Shown: piece by piece, positions 8,129 through 16,708 of the stretch
How positions within the stretch are numbered: the first letter of the stretch is position 1
Layout: every line of letters starts with the position of its first letter
Assembly (NCBI GenBank): GCA_003162415.1
Contig: PMOL01000019.1
Coordinates: forward strand, 62,001-126,000
DNA length: 64,000 bases
From: Candidatus Dormiibacterota bacterium
GTDB lineage: Bacteria; Chloroflexota; Dormibacteria; Aeolococcales; Aeolococcaceae
Direction of reading: 5' to 3'
Notes under the pieces: model-generated
The model's input: the letters and a program-made list of their open reading frames with translations, nothing else
The model's database searches: none
What the model was told of the DNA's origin: nothing
Position numbers and translations under genes: made by a program

Positions 8129-9085
8129 GTGACCGGAATTCGAATCGTGGTGACCGTCGCGGTCCTGGCAACAGGCTCGTCGTGCGCCTCGCCGGGGACG
8201 CCCGCCGCGCAGACGCCATCGGGATCGCCGTCGACCTCGAGCACCCCTGTGGCGCATCCGACTGTCGAGCCGCACGTCATGGTGATCGTCGAGGAGAACC
8301 GCGGTTACGCGGCGACGCTCGGCTCATGCTCGGCAGACCCATACCTCTGTTCGCTCGCGGCAGGGTACGCGTCGCTCACCTCGTGGTATGCGATCTCGCA
8401 TCCGAGCGCGCCCAACTACCTGGCGCTCGACAGCGGGAGCACGCAGGGAATCGGTTCGGACTGCACGCCCGACGGTGGCGGCTGCGGACCATTCCAGGCA
8501 TCGGATCTCGGCAGTGAACTGTCCGCTGCCGGCATCCCATGGCTGGCGTACATGGAAGGCATGCCCTCTGCGTGCGACCGAGTCGGTGGAGCAGGGGAGT
8601 ATGCGGAGAAACACAACCCGTTCCTGTACTTCAACGCCGATCGCGGCACTGGCTGCGCGACTCACGTCATCCCGTATCCAGGAGACCAGGCGATGGTGGC
8701 GACGCTCGACTCCAGCCGGTCGCCCGCCTTTGTCTGGATCACACCGAACCTGATCCACGACATGCACGACGGCAGCGTTGCCGACGGTGACGCGTGGCTT
8801 CGAGCGACTCTTCCCAACGTGCTCTCGTCGCCGTGGTTCGCGGACCACGGGACCGTGGTCATCACCATGGACGAGAATGACGCCGAATCATCCGGGTCGT
8901 GTTGCCGCAGCGCAGCTGGGGGCCGCGTCCCGATGATCGTCATCTCGGCGAACGCACGAGGACGCGGGGCGATCGCAACCACGGGTGACCACTACAGCAC
9001 GCTGCGCACTATCACGGAGGCGTTCGGCCTGCACCTGCTCGGCAATTCGGCGTCGGGCGGAGATCTGAGCGCGATATTCGGCTGA
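8129..9085 (+). CDS. Secreted phosphoesterase of the acid phosphatase/phospholipase C type
   Basis: 318 residues from GTG 8129. A short N-terminal hydrophobic segment ending near SSCAS suggests export, perhaps as a lipoprotein (the lipobox is weak), followed by a Ser/Thr/Pro spacer. The core belongs to the alkaline-phosphatase-like phosphoesterase family: HVMVIVEENRGYAATLG, SAPNYLALDSGST, WITPNLIHDMHDG, VVITMDENDAE and the late PMIVISANARG with DHYSTLRTITEAFGL. These carry the metal and nucleophile residues of the AcpA/PlcC group. The substrate could be a phosphomonoester or phospholipid. Single gene; a weak hairpin overlaps its stop. Confidence 0.8.
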   Translation: MTGIRIVVTVAVLATGSSCASPGTPAAQTPSGSPSTSSTPVAHPTVEPHVMVIVEENRGYAATLGSCSADPYLCSLAAGYASLTSWYAISHPSAPNYLALDSGSTQGIGSDCTPDGGGCGPFQASDLGSELSAAGIPWLAYMEGMPSACDRVGGAGEYAEKHNPFLYFNADRGTGCATHVIPYPGDQAMVATLDSSRSPAFVWITPNLIHDMHDGSVADGDAWLRATLPNVLSSPWFADHGTVVITMDENDAESSGSCCRSAAGGRVPMIVISANARGRGAIATTGDHYSTLRTITEAFGLHLLGNSASGGDLSAIFG

Positions 9086-9105
9086 CGGCCAGCGTGTGCG
9101 GCCGT
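9085..9105 (+). terminator. Possible terminator hairpin after the phosphoesterase gene
   Basis: ACGGCC and GGCCGT form a 6-bp stem around a 9-nt loop immediately after the stop codon. No U-tract follows, so this is only suggestive. Confidence 0.3.
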
Positions 9106-9229
9106 ATCAGCCGTCGTACGCTTCTGCACAGTCTTTTCCGGGAAGGCCCAGCCTCTTTACCCCGGGTTAACGATTCACTGATCAGAGTCGTGGCGTTGTC
9201 GAATAACGTGCAGCGAGGACGGAACGACC

Positions 9230-10312
9230 ATGACAGAGAAGTTGCATCGACGCTTGATCATCGCGGGCGCCACCGCCGCAATCGGCCTTCCTGCCGCGCT
9301 GGCCGCGCCGCCGGTCTCCGCGGCGACCGCGACCACCGCGAGGCACGCGCACCTGTCGGTCAGGGTCTTCGCCAACGGCAGCGCGACCATGACCGGGCCC
9401 GATGACATCACGTGGCTGGATGGCACCGTCTACGTCGTGTGGCAGAACGGCATCGGGCCGAGTGGCCAGCCAAGCTCGACGGGCGCGACCGCCGGTGACG
9501 TGGTCGGCTACAACTCCTCCGGACATCGGGTCGCGACCTGGAAGGTCAAAGGCCACGCCGACGGCGTGGCCGCCGACGCCGCCACCCATCAGCTCCTCAT
9601 TACGGTCAATGAGGACGGGAACTCGAGTCTCCTCTTGATCTCGCCCGAGGCTCCGGCGGGCGCCCAGGTCCACCACTACGAGTTCAATCTGAACCCACTG
9701 CCCCACGGAGGAGGCACGGATGCCGTTTCCGTCTACCACGGTGTGATCCTCATCACCGCCTCGGCGCCGACGACCTCCAACGGGCCTGCCCTGTACCGAG
9801 CGGAGCTCGATGGATCGGTCGCCGTGCTCCGGCCGGTGTTCTTCGACAACAGCACTGCGACGGTCGCCAACGTGAACAGCAGGTTGTATGGAAAGCACGT
9901 CGCGCTCGCGCTCACCGACCCGGACTCCAATGAGATCGTCCCCGCGGTCAGTCCTCGATTCGGCGGCGATTTCGTGCTCGACAGCCAGGGGGATGAGCAG
10001 CAGATCTACGTCGACGGCGCCACCGGCCCGGCACCGCATCTCTCGGTCCTGGATCTCTCCCAGTCGGTGGATGACACCGCGTGGGCGACCGATTCGACGG
10101 GCACCCTGCTGGTGACCGACAGTGTGGACAACGAGATCTTCGCAGTGTGGGGCGCGTTCGACAGCAGCACGGCGTATGTCGCGGTCACGCCGGGCGATGC
10201 CAACAAGCCAATCGACCGTCCGAACTACCTGGGACAGCTCGATCTTCGCACCGGACACGTCACGCCGGCTGTGACCACGATCCAGGCCAAGGGGCTGCTC
10301 TTCGTCCCCTGA
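9230..10312 (+). CDS. Exported beta-propeller-like protein of unknown function
   Basis: 360 residues from ATG 9230, with gcgaggac upstream as a weak ribosome site. The N-terminus HRRLIIAGATAAIGLPAALA is a clear signal peptide, ending near VSA (residues 28-30); the twin Arg fits Tat loosely. The mature part is a series of about 45-residue beta-rich units with GPDDITWLDGTVYVVW, HADGVAADAATHQLLITV and DDTAWATDSTGTLLVTDSVDNEIFA, as in NHL/SMP-30-like propellers. No catalytic residues are identified. It may be a surface-exposed or extracellular binding protein. Confidence 0.65.
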   Translation: MTEKLHRRLIIAGATAAIGLPAALAAPPVSAATATTARHAHLSVRVFANGSATMTGPDDITWLDGTVYVVWQNGIGPSGQPSSTGATAGDVVGYNSSGHRVATWKVKGHADGVAADAATHQLLITVNEDGNSSLLLISPEAPAGAQVHHYEFNLNPLPHGGGTDAVSVYHGVILITASAPTTSNGPALYRAELDGSVAVLRPVFFDNSTATVANVNSRLYGKHVALALTDPDSNEIVPAVSPRFGGDFVLDSQGDEQQIYVDGATGPAPHLSVLDLSQSVDDTAWATDSTGTLLVTDSVDNEIFAVWGAFDSSTAYVAVTPGDANKPIDRPNYLGQLDLRTGHVTPAVTTIQAKGLLFVP

Positions 10313-10444
10313 CCCGGGGCGGTCGAGGCGTTGTTGTTTTCGGCTCTCCAGTCGCGCGGGTGGCGCGGCGTGGAGTGCGCGTGTCGCGTGCACGTGTGCC
10401 GCTATGACGCCAAGCCTACGGCTGACGACCCGGGGACAGGGGCG

Positions 10445-10813
10445 CTAAGTCAAATGCGGCGCGGGCATGAGGTGCCGCTGGATCTCGGCCGCGACGCTGT
10501 CCGCATCAGGTGTTGTCGCCACGATGCGCGAGTACGTGGCGCCGTCGAGTTCGACCACGACCGCCTGCTCTCTGCCATGCACGACGGTGAAGTCCTTGCC
10601 GAATGAGCCCCGTCGCGTGCCCACCGCAATGACACCGGGAATGCCGGTCCCGGGCGCGCGGATGCCTCGCAGCTCGGGCCACGCGTCGTCGACTACCCGC
10701 ACGGCTCGCACTGTGCTCAGCGGAACTCGAACGTCTGTATGAACCGCCTCGAACTTCTCAAGGTCCGACATCTTGACCACCAGGTCCGCGCCATCGACGA
10801 GCACCGTTGCCAC
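10445..10813 (-). CDS. Hypothetical protein, PH-like fold suspected
   Basis: 122 residues from ATG 10813. It has a run of alternating strands with little helix until the end: RVPLSTVRAVRVVDDAW, GIPGVIAVGTRRG, KDFTVVHGREQAVVVELDG, and a final helix SVAAEIQRHL. This order of strands and one C-terminal helix resembles bacterial pleckstrin-like domains that sit alone in actinobacterial genomes. No function can be given. It reads away from the next plus-strand gene, from which it is separated by 113 bp. Confidence 0.6.
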   Translation of the reverse strand: MATVLVDGADLVVKMSDLEKFEAVHTDVRVPLSTVRAVRVVDDAWPELRGIRAPGTGIPGVIAVGTRRGSFGKDFTVVHGREQAVVVELDGATYSRIVATTPDADSVAAEIQRHLMPAPHLT

Positions 10814-10926
10814 ACCTCGATCTTACGAGGGTGGATGCTGCCAACGACCTCCCACATTTCTGGGATGGTGCGGCGGTGCGCATCCCCGCATGCTCCTCCC
10901 AGGAACAGCAGCTACGGAGGATCGAC

Positions 10927-11223
10927 ATGTTTGCCAGAACATCAACCTGGGGTGGTACACCGGAAGCGATCGAGAAGTGGGCGGCGTCGGTAGAGACCGT
11001 GCGTCCTTTTGTGGCCGGTCTCGAGGGAAACGCCGGCGCATTCTTTCTCGTGGACTCCGCCGGCCGGAGAGCGCTGACCCTGACCTTGTGGACGACTGAA
11101 GGGGCTGCGCTGGCGAGCGACGCCTCCGCCGATGAGAGTAGGGCCAGGACGGTGGCGGCAACCGGGGTCGAGCTGGTCGAGCGCGGGCAGTACGAGGTGC
11201 TCGTCGGCCCCACAGCCCCCTGA
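10927..11223 (+). CDS. Small dimeric alpha-beta barrel (ABM-like) protein
   Basis: 98 residues from ATG 10927, with ggagg at 10916-10920. The pattern FARTSTWGGTPEAIEKWAAS, then a Gly-rich FFLVDSAGRRALTLTLWTTE, and a last strand GQYEVLV is that of antibiotic-biosynthesis-monooxygenase-like or EthD-like dimeric barrels. In such proteins the small domain binds a ligand or polyketide, or simply dimerises. Nothing indicates a substrate. It precedes a LuxR-type regulator by 59 bp in the same direction and could share a transcript. Confidence 0.6.
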   Translation: MFARTSTWGGTPEAIEKWAASVETVRPFVAGLEGNAGAFFLVDSAGRRALTLTLWTTEGAALASDASADESRARTVAATGVELVERGQYEVLVGPTAP

Positions 11224-11282
11224 GGTCGCTTCAGGTCGAGATCCGTATAGTGAGGAGTCCGAGGCCGAAGGAGAGCAAGCGA

Positions 11283-12389
11283 TTGAACGGCGACGTCATG
11301 CGCCGGGACGCGGCTCAGTCGATCCTCGAAGTCTGTCAGATGGGTCTCGACCCGGAGGCGCTCCGCGCCCGGCTTCTGCCGCTCCTGAAACGCGCAGTCC
11401 CCGCCGACGGTATCTGGTGGGCCACGGCAGACCCCGCGACGCTGCTCTTTACCGGGACATACCAGGAAGAGATCCCGGCGACGACGAAGCCCTACTTCGT
11501 TCACAATGAGTTCGTCGCGGACGACGTCAACAAGTGGACCGACGTTGCTCGTGACAAGGATGGCGTCAAGACGCTGCTCCAGGCGACGGATGGCGTGATA
11601 TCGCGAAGTGCGCGCTACGCTGAGATCTTCCAGCCGCTGGGGTTCGGGGACGAGCTGCGGGCGGTCTTTCGGGTCGGCGGCGCGTCCTGGGGATTCATCT
11701 GTCTCCATCGCGAGGGGCAACGGCCGTTCTCCGCCCCGGACGTGCAGTTCATGAGATCCATATCACCGCATGTCGCGCTCGGACTTCGTGCCGGCGTGGT
11801 TGCCGCAAGCATTGACGAAATACACGTCGATGCTGCACCCGGTGTCGTCCTGCTCGGCGCCGACCTCGCGGTGACGGGATGGACTCCGGCGGCAGAACGC
11901 TGGCTCGACGAGTTGGGATATGACGGCGGCCCCAACGCCCCAATGCCGACGGAGATTCTCGCTGTGGCCGCGCAACTCCGGGGACGAACGAACCCGGACG
12001 CGGGCATTCCTCGTCTTAGGGTTCGCACCCGAGCCGGCCGCTGGGCAGTGCTCCACGCTTCACGTCTCCCCACCCGAGACGGTGAATCCGTAGCGGTGAT
12101 CATCGACAGTGCGTCGGCCGCCGAGGTGGCTCCGATCATCATGCTGGCGTATGGGCTTTCCGCTCAGGAGCGCGCCATCACAGGTCTCGTGTGCCGAGGG
12201 ATGTCGACCATTGACATCGCCGCCGACAGTGGGATCTCAACGAACACGGTGCAGGATCATTTGAAGTCCGTGTTCGACAAGGTCGGCGTCCGAAGCCGCC
12301 GGGAGCTTGTGGTCCAGATCCTTCGCGATCACTATGTGCCGCATGCCCAAGCCGGACGATCGATCGGCCCATCGGGATACTTCTCGTGA
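11283..12389 (+). CDS. LuxR-family transcriptional regulator with N-terminal GAF-like domain
   Basis: About 368 residues from TTG 11283, chosen because aaggag lies 9 nt upstream; ATG 11298 and GTG 11250 are alternatives. The first half is GAF-like (GIWWATADPATLLFTG, then GDELRAVFRVGGASWGFICLHRE). The C-terminus is a GerE/LuxR helix-turn-helix: LSAQERAITGLVCRGMSTIDIA, SGISTNTVQDHLKSVFDKVGVRSR. It should sense a small molecule or redox signal and bind DNA as a dimer. The aldo/keto reductase gene overlaps its end by 47 bp and is a likely target or operon partner. Confidence 0.85.
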   Translation: MNGDVMRRDAAQSILEVCQMGLDPEALRARLLPLLKRAVPADGIWWATADPATLLFTGTYQEEIPATTKPYFVHNEFVADDVNKWTDVARDKDGVKTLLQATDGVISRSARYAEIFQPLGFGDELRAVFRVGGASWGFICLHREGQRPFSAPDVQFMRSISPHVALGLRAGVVAASIDEIHVDAAPGVVLLGADLAVTGWTPAAERWLDELGYDGGPNAPMPTEILAVAAQLRGRTNPDAGIPRLRVRTRAGRWAVLHASRLPTRDGESVAVIIDSASAAEVAPIIMLAYGLSAQERAITGLVCRGMSTIDIAADSGISTNTVQDHLKSVFDKVGVRSRRELVVQILRDHYVPHAQAGRSIGPSGYFS

Positions 12390-13353
12390 CGTCACCACAC
12401 TGGGACGCGACGGACCGCTCGTCAGCCGGATCGGCCTCGGGCTCGCGGCGATCGGACGCCCCGCGTACATCACCACCAACCGCGCCGCGGACCTCGGTGG
12501 CGCCCGATCGGTGAAGACACTCCGCGGGCTGACCTGCCGGTTGCTCGACGCCGCGCACGCGTCCGGCGTCCGGTACGTCGACGTCGCGCGCTCGTACGGG
12601 TCAGCCGAAGCATTTCTCAGCGGATGGTTCGCGAGCCGGAGCGGCGCCGGCGACATGGTGGTGGGCTCCAAGTGGGGATACACCTACGTCGGCGGCTGGG
12701 ACATGGCCGCTCCGGTACAGGAGGTCAAGGACCTCTCGCTGGCCACCTTCGAGCGGCAATACGCCGAGACGCGTTCGTTGCTCGGCGACCATCTCCGCCT
12801 GTACCAGGTGCACTCGCTGACCATCGAGTCGGGAGCGATGGAGGACGTGCCCCTGCTCAACGCGCTTGCGCGGCGCCGTCGCGAGGGTCTGCTGCTCGGC
12901 ATCACCACCACAGGTCCGAGACAGGCCGATACCGTCCGCAGGGCACTGGAGGTTCGGGTCGACGGCCTGCAACTCTTCTCGTCCGTGCAGGCGACCTGGA
13001 ACCTGCTCGAGCCGTCGGCCGGGGCGGCACTTGGCGAGGCGGCGGCAGCCGGGTGGGGTGTGATCGTCAAGGAGGCCGTCGCCAACGGCAGGCTGACGCC
13101 GGTGGGTGACGCCGGTGGCGATCACACCCCGCTCGGAAGGGCGGCGGCGTCCGCGGGCGCAACGCCGGACGCGCTCGCCATCGCGGCGGTGCTTGCTCAA
13201 CCGTGGGTGTCGCTCGTGCTGAGCGGCGCCGCCGGCATCGACCAGTTGCGGAGCAATCTGCGCGCCCTCGAGGTGGATGCCGTCGACATCCCCGGCATCG
13301 CCGAGCCGGCGGAGGAGTACTGGGCCGCCCGGTCGGCGCGACCCTGGACCTGA
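12343..13353 (+). CDS. Aldo/keto reductase
   Basis: 336 residues from ATG 12343, overlapping the regulator's 3' end. Aldo/keto reductase barrel: ISRIGLGLAA-like start (VSRIGLGLAAIGRP), YVDVARSYGSAEAFLSGW holding the catalytic Asp and Tyr, VVGSKWGYTY holding the Lys, and VLSGAAGIDQLRSNLRALEV for NADPH binding at the end. The usual catalytic His is within LRLYQVHSLT. It would reduce an aldehyde or ketone with NADPH. Substrate unknown; translational overlap with the LuxR-type gene suggests joint control. Confidence 0.83.
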   Translation: MPKPDDRSAHRDTSRDVTTLGRDGPLVSRIGLGLAAIGRPAYITTNRAADLGGARSVKTLRGLTCRLLDAAHASGVRYVDVARSYGSAEAFLSGWFASRSGAGDMVVGSKWGYTYVGGWDMAAPVQEVKDLSLATFERQYAETRSLLGDHLRLYQVHSLTIESGAMEDVPLLNALARRRREGLLLGITTTGPRQADTVRRALEVRVDGLQLFSSVQATWNLLEPSAGAALGEAAAAGWGVIVKEAVANGRLTPVGDAGGDHTPLGRAAASAGATPDALAIAAVLAQPWVSLVLSGAAGIDQLRSNLRALEVDAVDIPGIAEPAEEYWAARSARPWT

Positions 13354-13369
13354 GGTTCGCCTACCCCTG

Positions 13370-14272
13370 CTACTGCTGCTGTTGCTGCCAGTGCACCGCG
13401 GCGTGGTGCTCGACGCGTTCCACCTGCTGGTTGGACATCCGGGCGATCCGCACGGTCACCTCGGGCGGTGCGCCCTTTGCCTCTCCGAAGAAGAGCCCGT
13501 GATGCGGTGCGACGTCGCCGTAGTCACGTCCTATGGCCAGCCTGAGATGGTGAGCGCCGGCGTATTCGCCGGTGGTCGGGTCGAGACCAAGCCAGCGCCC
13601 GTCCGAACCGCACACCTCGACCCACGCATGTGACTGTCCCTCGACCACCTGCTCGTCGTCGACGGGTCCGAGGTACCCGCTCACGTATCGCGCGGGCCAG
13701 CCGGCGCCGCGGACCATCGCAAGGAAGAGATGCGTGAAGTCCTGGCACACACCCGCTCCGCCAGCCAGGAGATCGTCGATGCTCGATTCGACAGTGGTCG
13801 CCCCGCTGACGTAGCGCAGCTCGCGGCGGATGCGCTGCGCGGTCGCGACGACGCTGTCGAAGCTAGTGTCATCACCGTTCCACTCGTGCCAGAGCGACCG
13901 CGTGTTCTCGCTGAGGGGGACACGCGGGCTCGGCAGGACGAACTCGAGACGTGGATCGCCCGCAAGCGCGTCCTGGTCCCAATCCGACAGTCTTCGTCGG
14001 CGCGGTTCGGTGTTCTCGACCACCGCGTCGACGGTGAACTCGAGCAGATCATGCGGTGCCGTGACATCGAGGCGGTGGACGAAGTTGCCGAAGTAGTCCA
14101 CCCGGCTGCGCGGCACTGCCCAGGGCTTGCTGAGCAGCGAGAAGGCAAGCGTGCGCTGCGAGCCGCGGTCGCGAGGGCGCATGCGGACCTCGTTGTACGA
14201 CAGGCTGACCTTCGCCGTGTATCTGAGGACGGTGCGGTGCGACACCGAGTAGGTCAGCGTGTCAGTACCCAT
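13370..14272 (-). CDS. Transglutaminase-like protease-fold protein (bacterial transglutaminase N + core)
   Basis: 300 residues from ATG 14272. An N-terminal beta domain (YSVSHRTVLRYTAKVSLSYNE) is followed by the transglutaminase core with catalytic Cys in GAGVCQDFTHLFL, His in GQSHAWVEV and Asp in LGLDPTTG, so the triad is intact. Its start overlaps the ATP-grasp gene end by 19 bp (14254-14272), so the two form one operon. The family is predicted to cleave or make amide bonds, with the ATP-grasp partner ligating. The last residues are a poly-Gln tail from a CTG-type triplet run (13370-13390). Confidence 0.88.
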   Translation of the reverse strand: MGTDTLTYSVSHRTVLRYTAKVSLSYNEVRMRPRDRGSQRTLAFSLLSKPWAVPRSRVDYFGNFVHRLDVTAPHDLLEFTVDAVVENTEPRRRRLSDWDQDALAGDPRLEFVLPSPRVPLSENTRSLWHEWNGDDTSFDSVVATAQRIRRELRYVSGATTVESSIDDLLAGGAGVCQDFTHLFLAMVRGAGWPARYVSGYLGPVDDEQVVEGQSHAWVEVCGSDGRWLGLDPTTGEYAGAHHLRLAIGRDYGDVAPHHGLFFGEAKGAPPEVTVRIARMSNQQVERVEHHAAVHWQQQQQ

Positions 14273-15699
14273 GTGTCCTTGCTCCCGCCCCCCTGGGACG
14301 AGTTGACCACGAGCTCATCGGGGTCGCCGGCGACCCGGGTGAGTCCGCCGGGAACGATCCACGGCCGTTCATCGAGGAGCACGAAGGGACGCAGGTCGAC
14401 GGCTCGGGGCTCGAAGCCACCGCCGGCCCGCAGGCACACCGCGCGGCTCAGCGCCACCTCCTCCTGGGCGAGCCACTGGCGGGGATCGATCCTGACACGA
14501 TCGAGGAACTCGCTCCGTGCGTTGGACGACATCAGCCTGCCGAAATGAATCCCGTAGCCGCCGCTCGCGTCCACAGGTTTCAGCACCATCTTGTCGAAAT
14601 TGGCCACAACGTGGGCCTGCTGCTGAGCATCGGTGAGGTCGTAGGTGGCTACGTTGTCCATCAGCGGTTCCTCACCGAGGTAATAGCGAATCATCGCGGG
14701 GACGTACGGGTAGATCACCTTGTCATCGGCGACGCCGGTCCCCGGAGCGTTGGCGATGGCCACGTTACCGCGCCGCCACGCCTCGATCAGCCCTGGTGCT
14801 CCGAGCAGCGAGTCGCGCCGGAAGACCAGCGGATCGAGCCATTCGCTGTTGACGCGCGAGTAGATGACGTCGACCCGTTGCGCGGTGCCCTCAGCATCCC
14901 GCCGGTAGACCTCATCCTCGACCACGATGAGCTGATGCCCCTCGACGAGCGTGGCGTTCATCTCGGTGGCGAGCAACTGGTGCTCGTAGTACGCGGCGTT
15001 GTACGAGCCGGGGGTGAGCACGACGATATCGGCGTCCCACTGTCGCGGGGCGATGCGCTGCAGGATGCGGCGAAGCCGGCCCGTGTAGCCGTGGATCGGC
15101 CGGACCGGGGCGAGCTCGAACCAGTCCGGTGCCAGTGATTCCATCGCGCGCCGCGACTCCAGCGCGTATGCGATGCCGCTCGGGATACGCACGTTGTCCT
15201 CGAGCACGTGAAAGGTGCCATTGACGCGCACCACGTCGATACCCGACACATGGCACCAGGTGGCACGGGGAGGGCGGATGCCGACGATGTCGCGCAGGTA
15301 GCCGGTGCTGCTGTACACCAGCCGCCCGGGCACGACGCCGTGTCGAATCGCGCGTTGCGAGCCGTAGCAGTCGGAGACGAAGAGGTCGAGGGCCATGGCG
15401 CGCTGGGAGAGGGCACGGCTGAGCGACCGCCATTCCGCCGAGGAGAGGACTCGCGGCACTGGGTCGAACGGGAAGATCGGCGCCACGCCCTCGGTGGGCA
15501 CGCCGAAGGTCACACCCCGGTCGGCGAACCACTGCTGCGCGTCGCGGCGGATCTGCGGCAGGGTCCCGGCTGCGCGCTCGAGCGTCGCGAGCAACTCGGT
15601 GTACGGCGGCCGGACCACACCATCGAGGTCGACGCATTCGTCAGCGGCCCGTGGCAGACCGAAGGCGAGCTCCCTCGCGACGCCGGCATCGGTTGTCAT
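14254..15699 (-). CDS. Circularly permuted type 2 ATP-grasp protein
   Basis: 481 residues from ATG 15699. Diagnostic features of the circularly permuted ATP-grasp (DUF404/DUF407 type): GVTFGVPTEGVAPIFPFDPVPR, LVYSSTGYLRDIVGIRPP, HVLEDNVRIPSGIAYALE, DIVVLTPGSYNAAYYEHQLLA and VLKPVDASGGYGIHFG. These proteins are thought to ligate an amino group to a carboxylate with ATP hydrolysis and occur with transglutaminases and alpha-E proteins. No alpha-E gene follows here; the chain ends at the ATP-grasp boundary. Divergent from the plus-strand transglutaminase pair. Confidence 0.9.
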   Translation of the reverse strand: MTTDAGVARELAFGLPRAADECVDLDGVVRPPYTELLATLERAAGTLPQIRRDAQQWFADRGVTFGVPTEGVAPIFPFDPVPRVLSSAEWRSLSRALSQRAMALDLFVSDCYGSQRAIRHGVVPGRLVYSSTGYLRDIVGIRPPRATWCHVSGIDVVRVNGTFHVLEDNVRIPSGIAYALESRRAMESLAPDWFELAPVRPIHGYTGRLRRILQRIAPRQWDADIVVLTPGSYNAAYYEHQLLATEMNATLVEGHQLIVVEDEVYRRDAEGTAQRVDVIYSRVNSEWLDPLVFRRDSLLGAPGLIEAWRRGNVAIANAPGTGVADDKVIYPYVPAMIRYYLGEEPLMDNVATYDLTDAQQQAHVVANFDKMVLKPVDASGGYGIHFGRLMSSNARSEFLDRVRIDPRQWLAQEEVALSRAVCLRAGGGFEPRAVDLRPFVLLDERPWIVPGGLTRVAGDPDELVVNSSQGGGSKDTWVLTR

Positions 15700-15744
15700 C
15701 CGAGGACAGTACTCCCCGTATCCGCCACACCGTCATTGGTCACG

Positions 15745-15776
15745 GTGCACAAGGACCTGATCCTGCGCTTGTGCAC
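15745..15776. promoter_or_regulatory. 9-bp inverted repeat operator candidate between divergent ATP-grasp and transglutaminase genes
   Basis: GTGCACAAG (15745-15753) and CTTGTGCAC (15768-15776) form a perfect inverted repeat with a 14-bp spacer, in the 112-bp region between the divergent starts. Each arm carries the hexamer GTGCAC, itself a palindrome. This is well placed to control both operons at once. No regulator gene is adjacent. Confidence 0.55.
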
Positions 15777-15811
15777 TCAGATGGGTTCACGCGCGGGGAT
15801 TCGGCAGTACA

Positions 15812-16708
15812 GTGAGGGTCGTGATCGACGCCCCCACGAGCGGTCGACGGCTTCGCGTGGGCTGCGAGTTCCTCCATAACCTCGAGTGGCCGGTCACATT
15901 TGTGCTCCAGGTCGAACCGCGCCCCGACTCGGTGCGCGCGCTGAGCAGCGCGGGGGTGGAAACCTGGCCGCCGACCAGCCTCCACGAGTACACCGACATG
16001 TACGGGAACCCGTGCCGGCGGTTCGTCCTTGGTCCCGGCAGCGTGCGCATCCGCTACGAGGCCGAGGCCGAGGTGGACAGCGGCGTTGACGAGGCCGACG
16101 AGACGGCGGCTCAGGCTGCCGTTGCCGACCTGCCCGACTCGACGCTTCATTTCACCCTCGCGAGCCGATACTGCGAATCCGACAAGCTCAGCAACACCGC
16201 GTGGCGTCTGTTCGGCGACGCGGCGCCGGGATGGCAGCGCGTGAAGGCGGTCGTCGACTGGGTGCACGACAACGTCACGTTTCGGCACGGCACCACCGGA
16301 TCGTCGACCGGGGCGACCGATGTCTACCTCCAGCGCGAGGGTGTGTGCCGTGATTTCGCGCAGCTGGCAGTCGCATTCCTCCGCGGGTTGAACATCCCGG
16401 CGCGGTACTGCTTCGGATATCTGCCCGATATCGACGTGCCCCCGGCGGACGAGCCCATGGACTTCGCCGCCTGGCTCGAGGCGTATGTCGGCGACCGCTG
16501 GTACATATTCGATCCGCGCAACAACACGAGACGCACCGGCCGGGTGCTCATCGGGCGCGGTCGTGATGCGCTCGATATCGCGATGATGACCCACTACGGC
16601 GCGGCGCCTCTGCGCGCGATGCGCGTGCTGGCCGAGCCGATCGAGGCGCCGCCGTGGTCCAGTGCCGTACCCGCGGTGGTCGGTGAGTTCGTCGGTGATC
16701 TCCAGTGA
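15812..16708 (+). CDS. Transglutaminase-like protein, catalytic His position apparently replaced
   Basis: 298 residues from GTG 15812; GTG 15821 is an alternative. N-terminal beta domain (RLRVGCEFLHNLEWPVTFVLQ), then a core with Cys in REGVCRDFAQLAVAFLRGL and an Asp in WYIFDPRNNTRRTGR, followed by the family-typical GRGRDALDIAMM. Where the classical core has HAW, this protein reads DFAAWLEAYVG, so the His appears to be Ala. Either this subfamily uses another residue or the protein is a non-catalytic partner. It overlaps the next transglutaminase gene by 4 bp (GTGA). Confidence 0.82.
   Translation: MRVVIDAPTSGRRLRVGCEFLHNLEWPVTFVLQVEPRPDSVRALSSAGVETWPPTSLHEYTDMYGNPCRRFVLGPGSVRIRYEAEAEVDSGVDEADETAAQAAVADLPDSTLHFTLASRYCESDKLSNTAWRLFGDAAPGWQRVKAVVDWVHDNVTFRHGTTGSSTGATDVYLQREGVCRDFAQLAVAFLRGLNIPARYCFGYLPDIDVPPADEPMDFAAWLEAYVGDRWYIFDPRNNTRRTGRVLIGRGRDALDIAMMTHYGAAPLRAMRVLAEPIEAPPWSSAVPAVVGEFVGDLQ

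Noticed and set aside
13370-13390. CTG-type triplet run giving a poly-Gln tail
   Set aside because: Short C-terminal extension; no sign of function beyond slippage.
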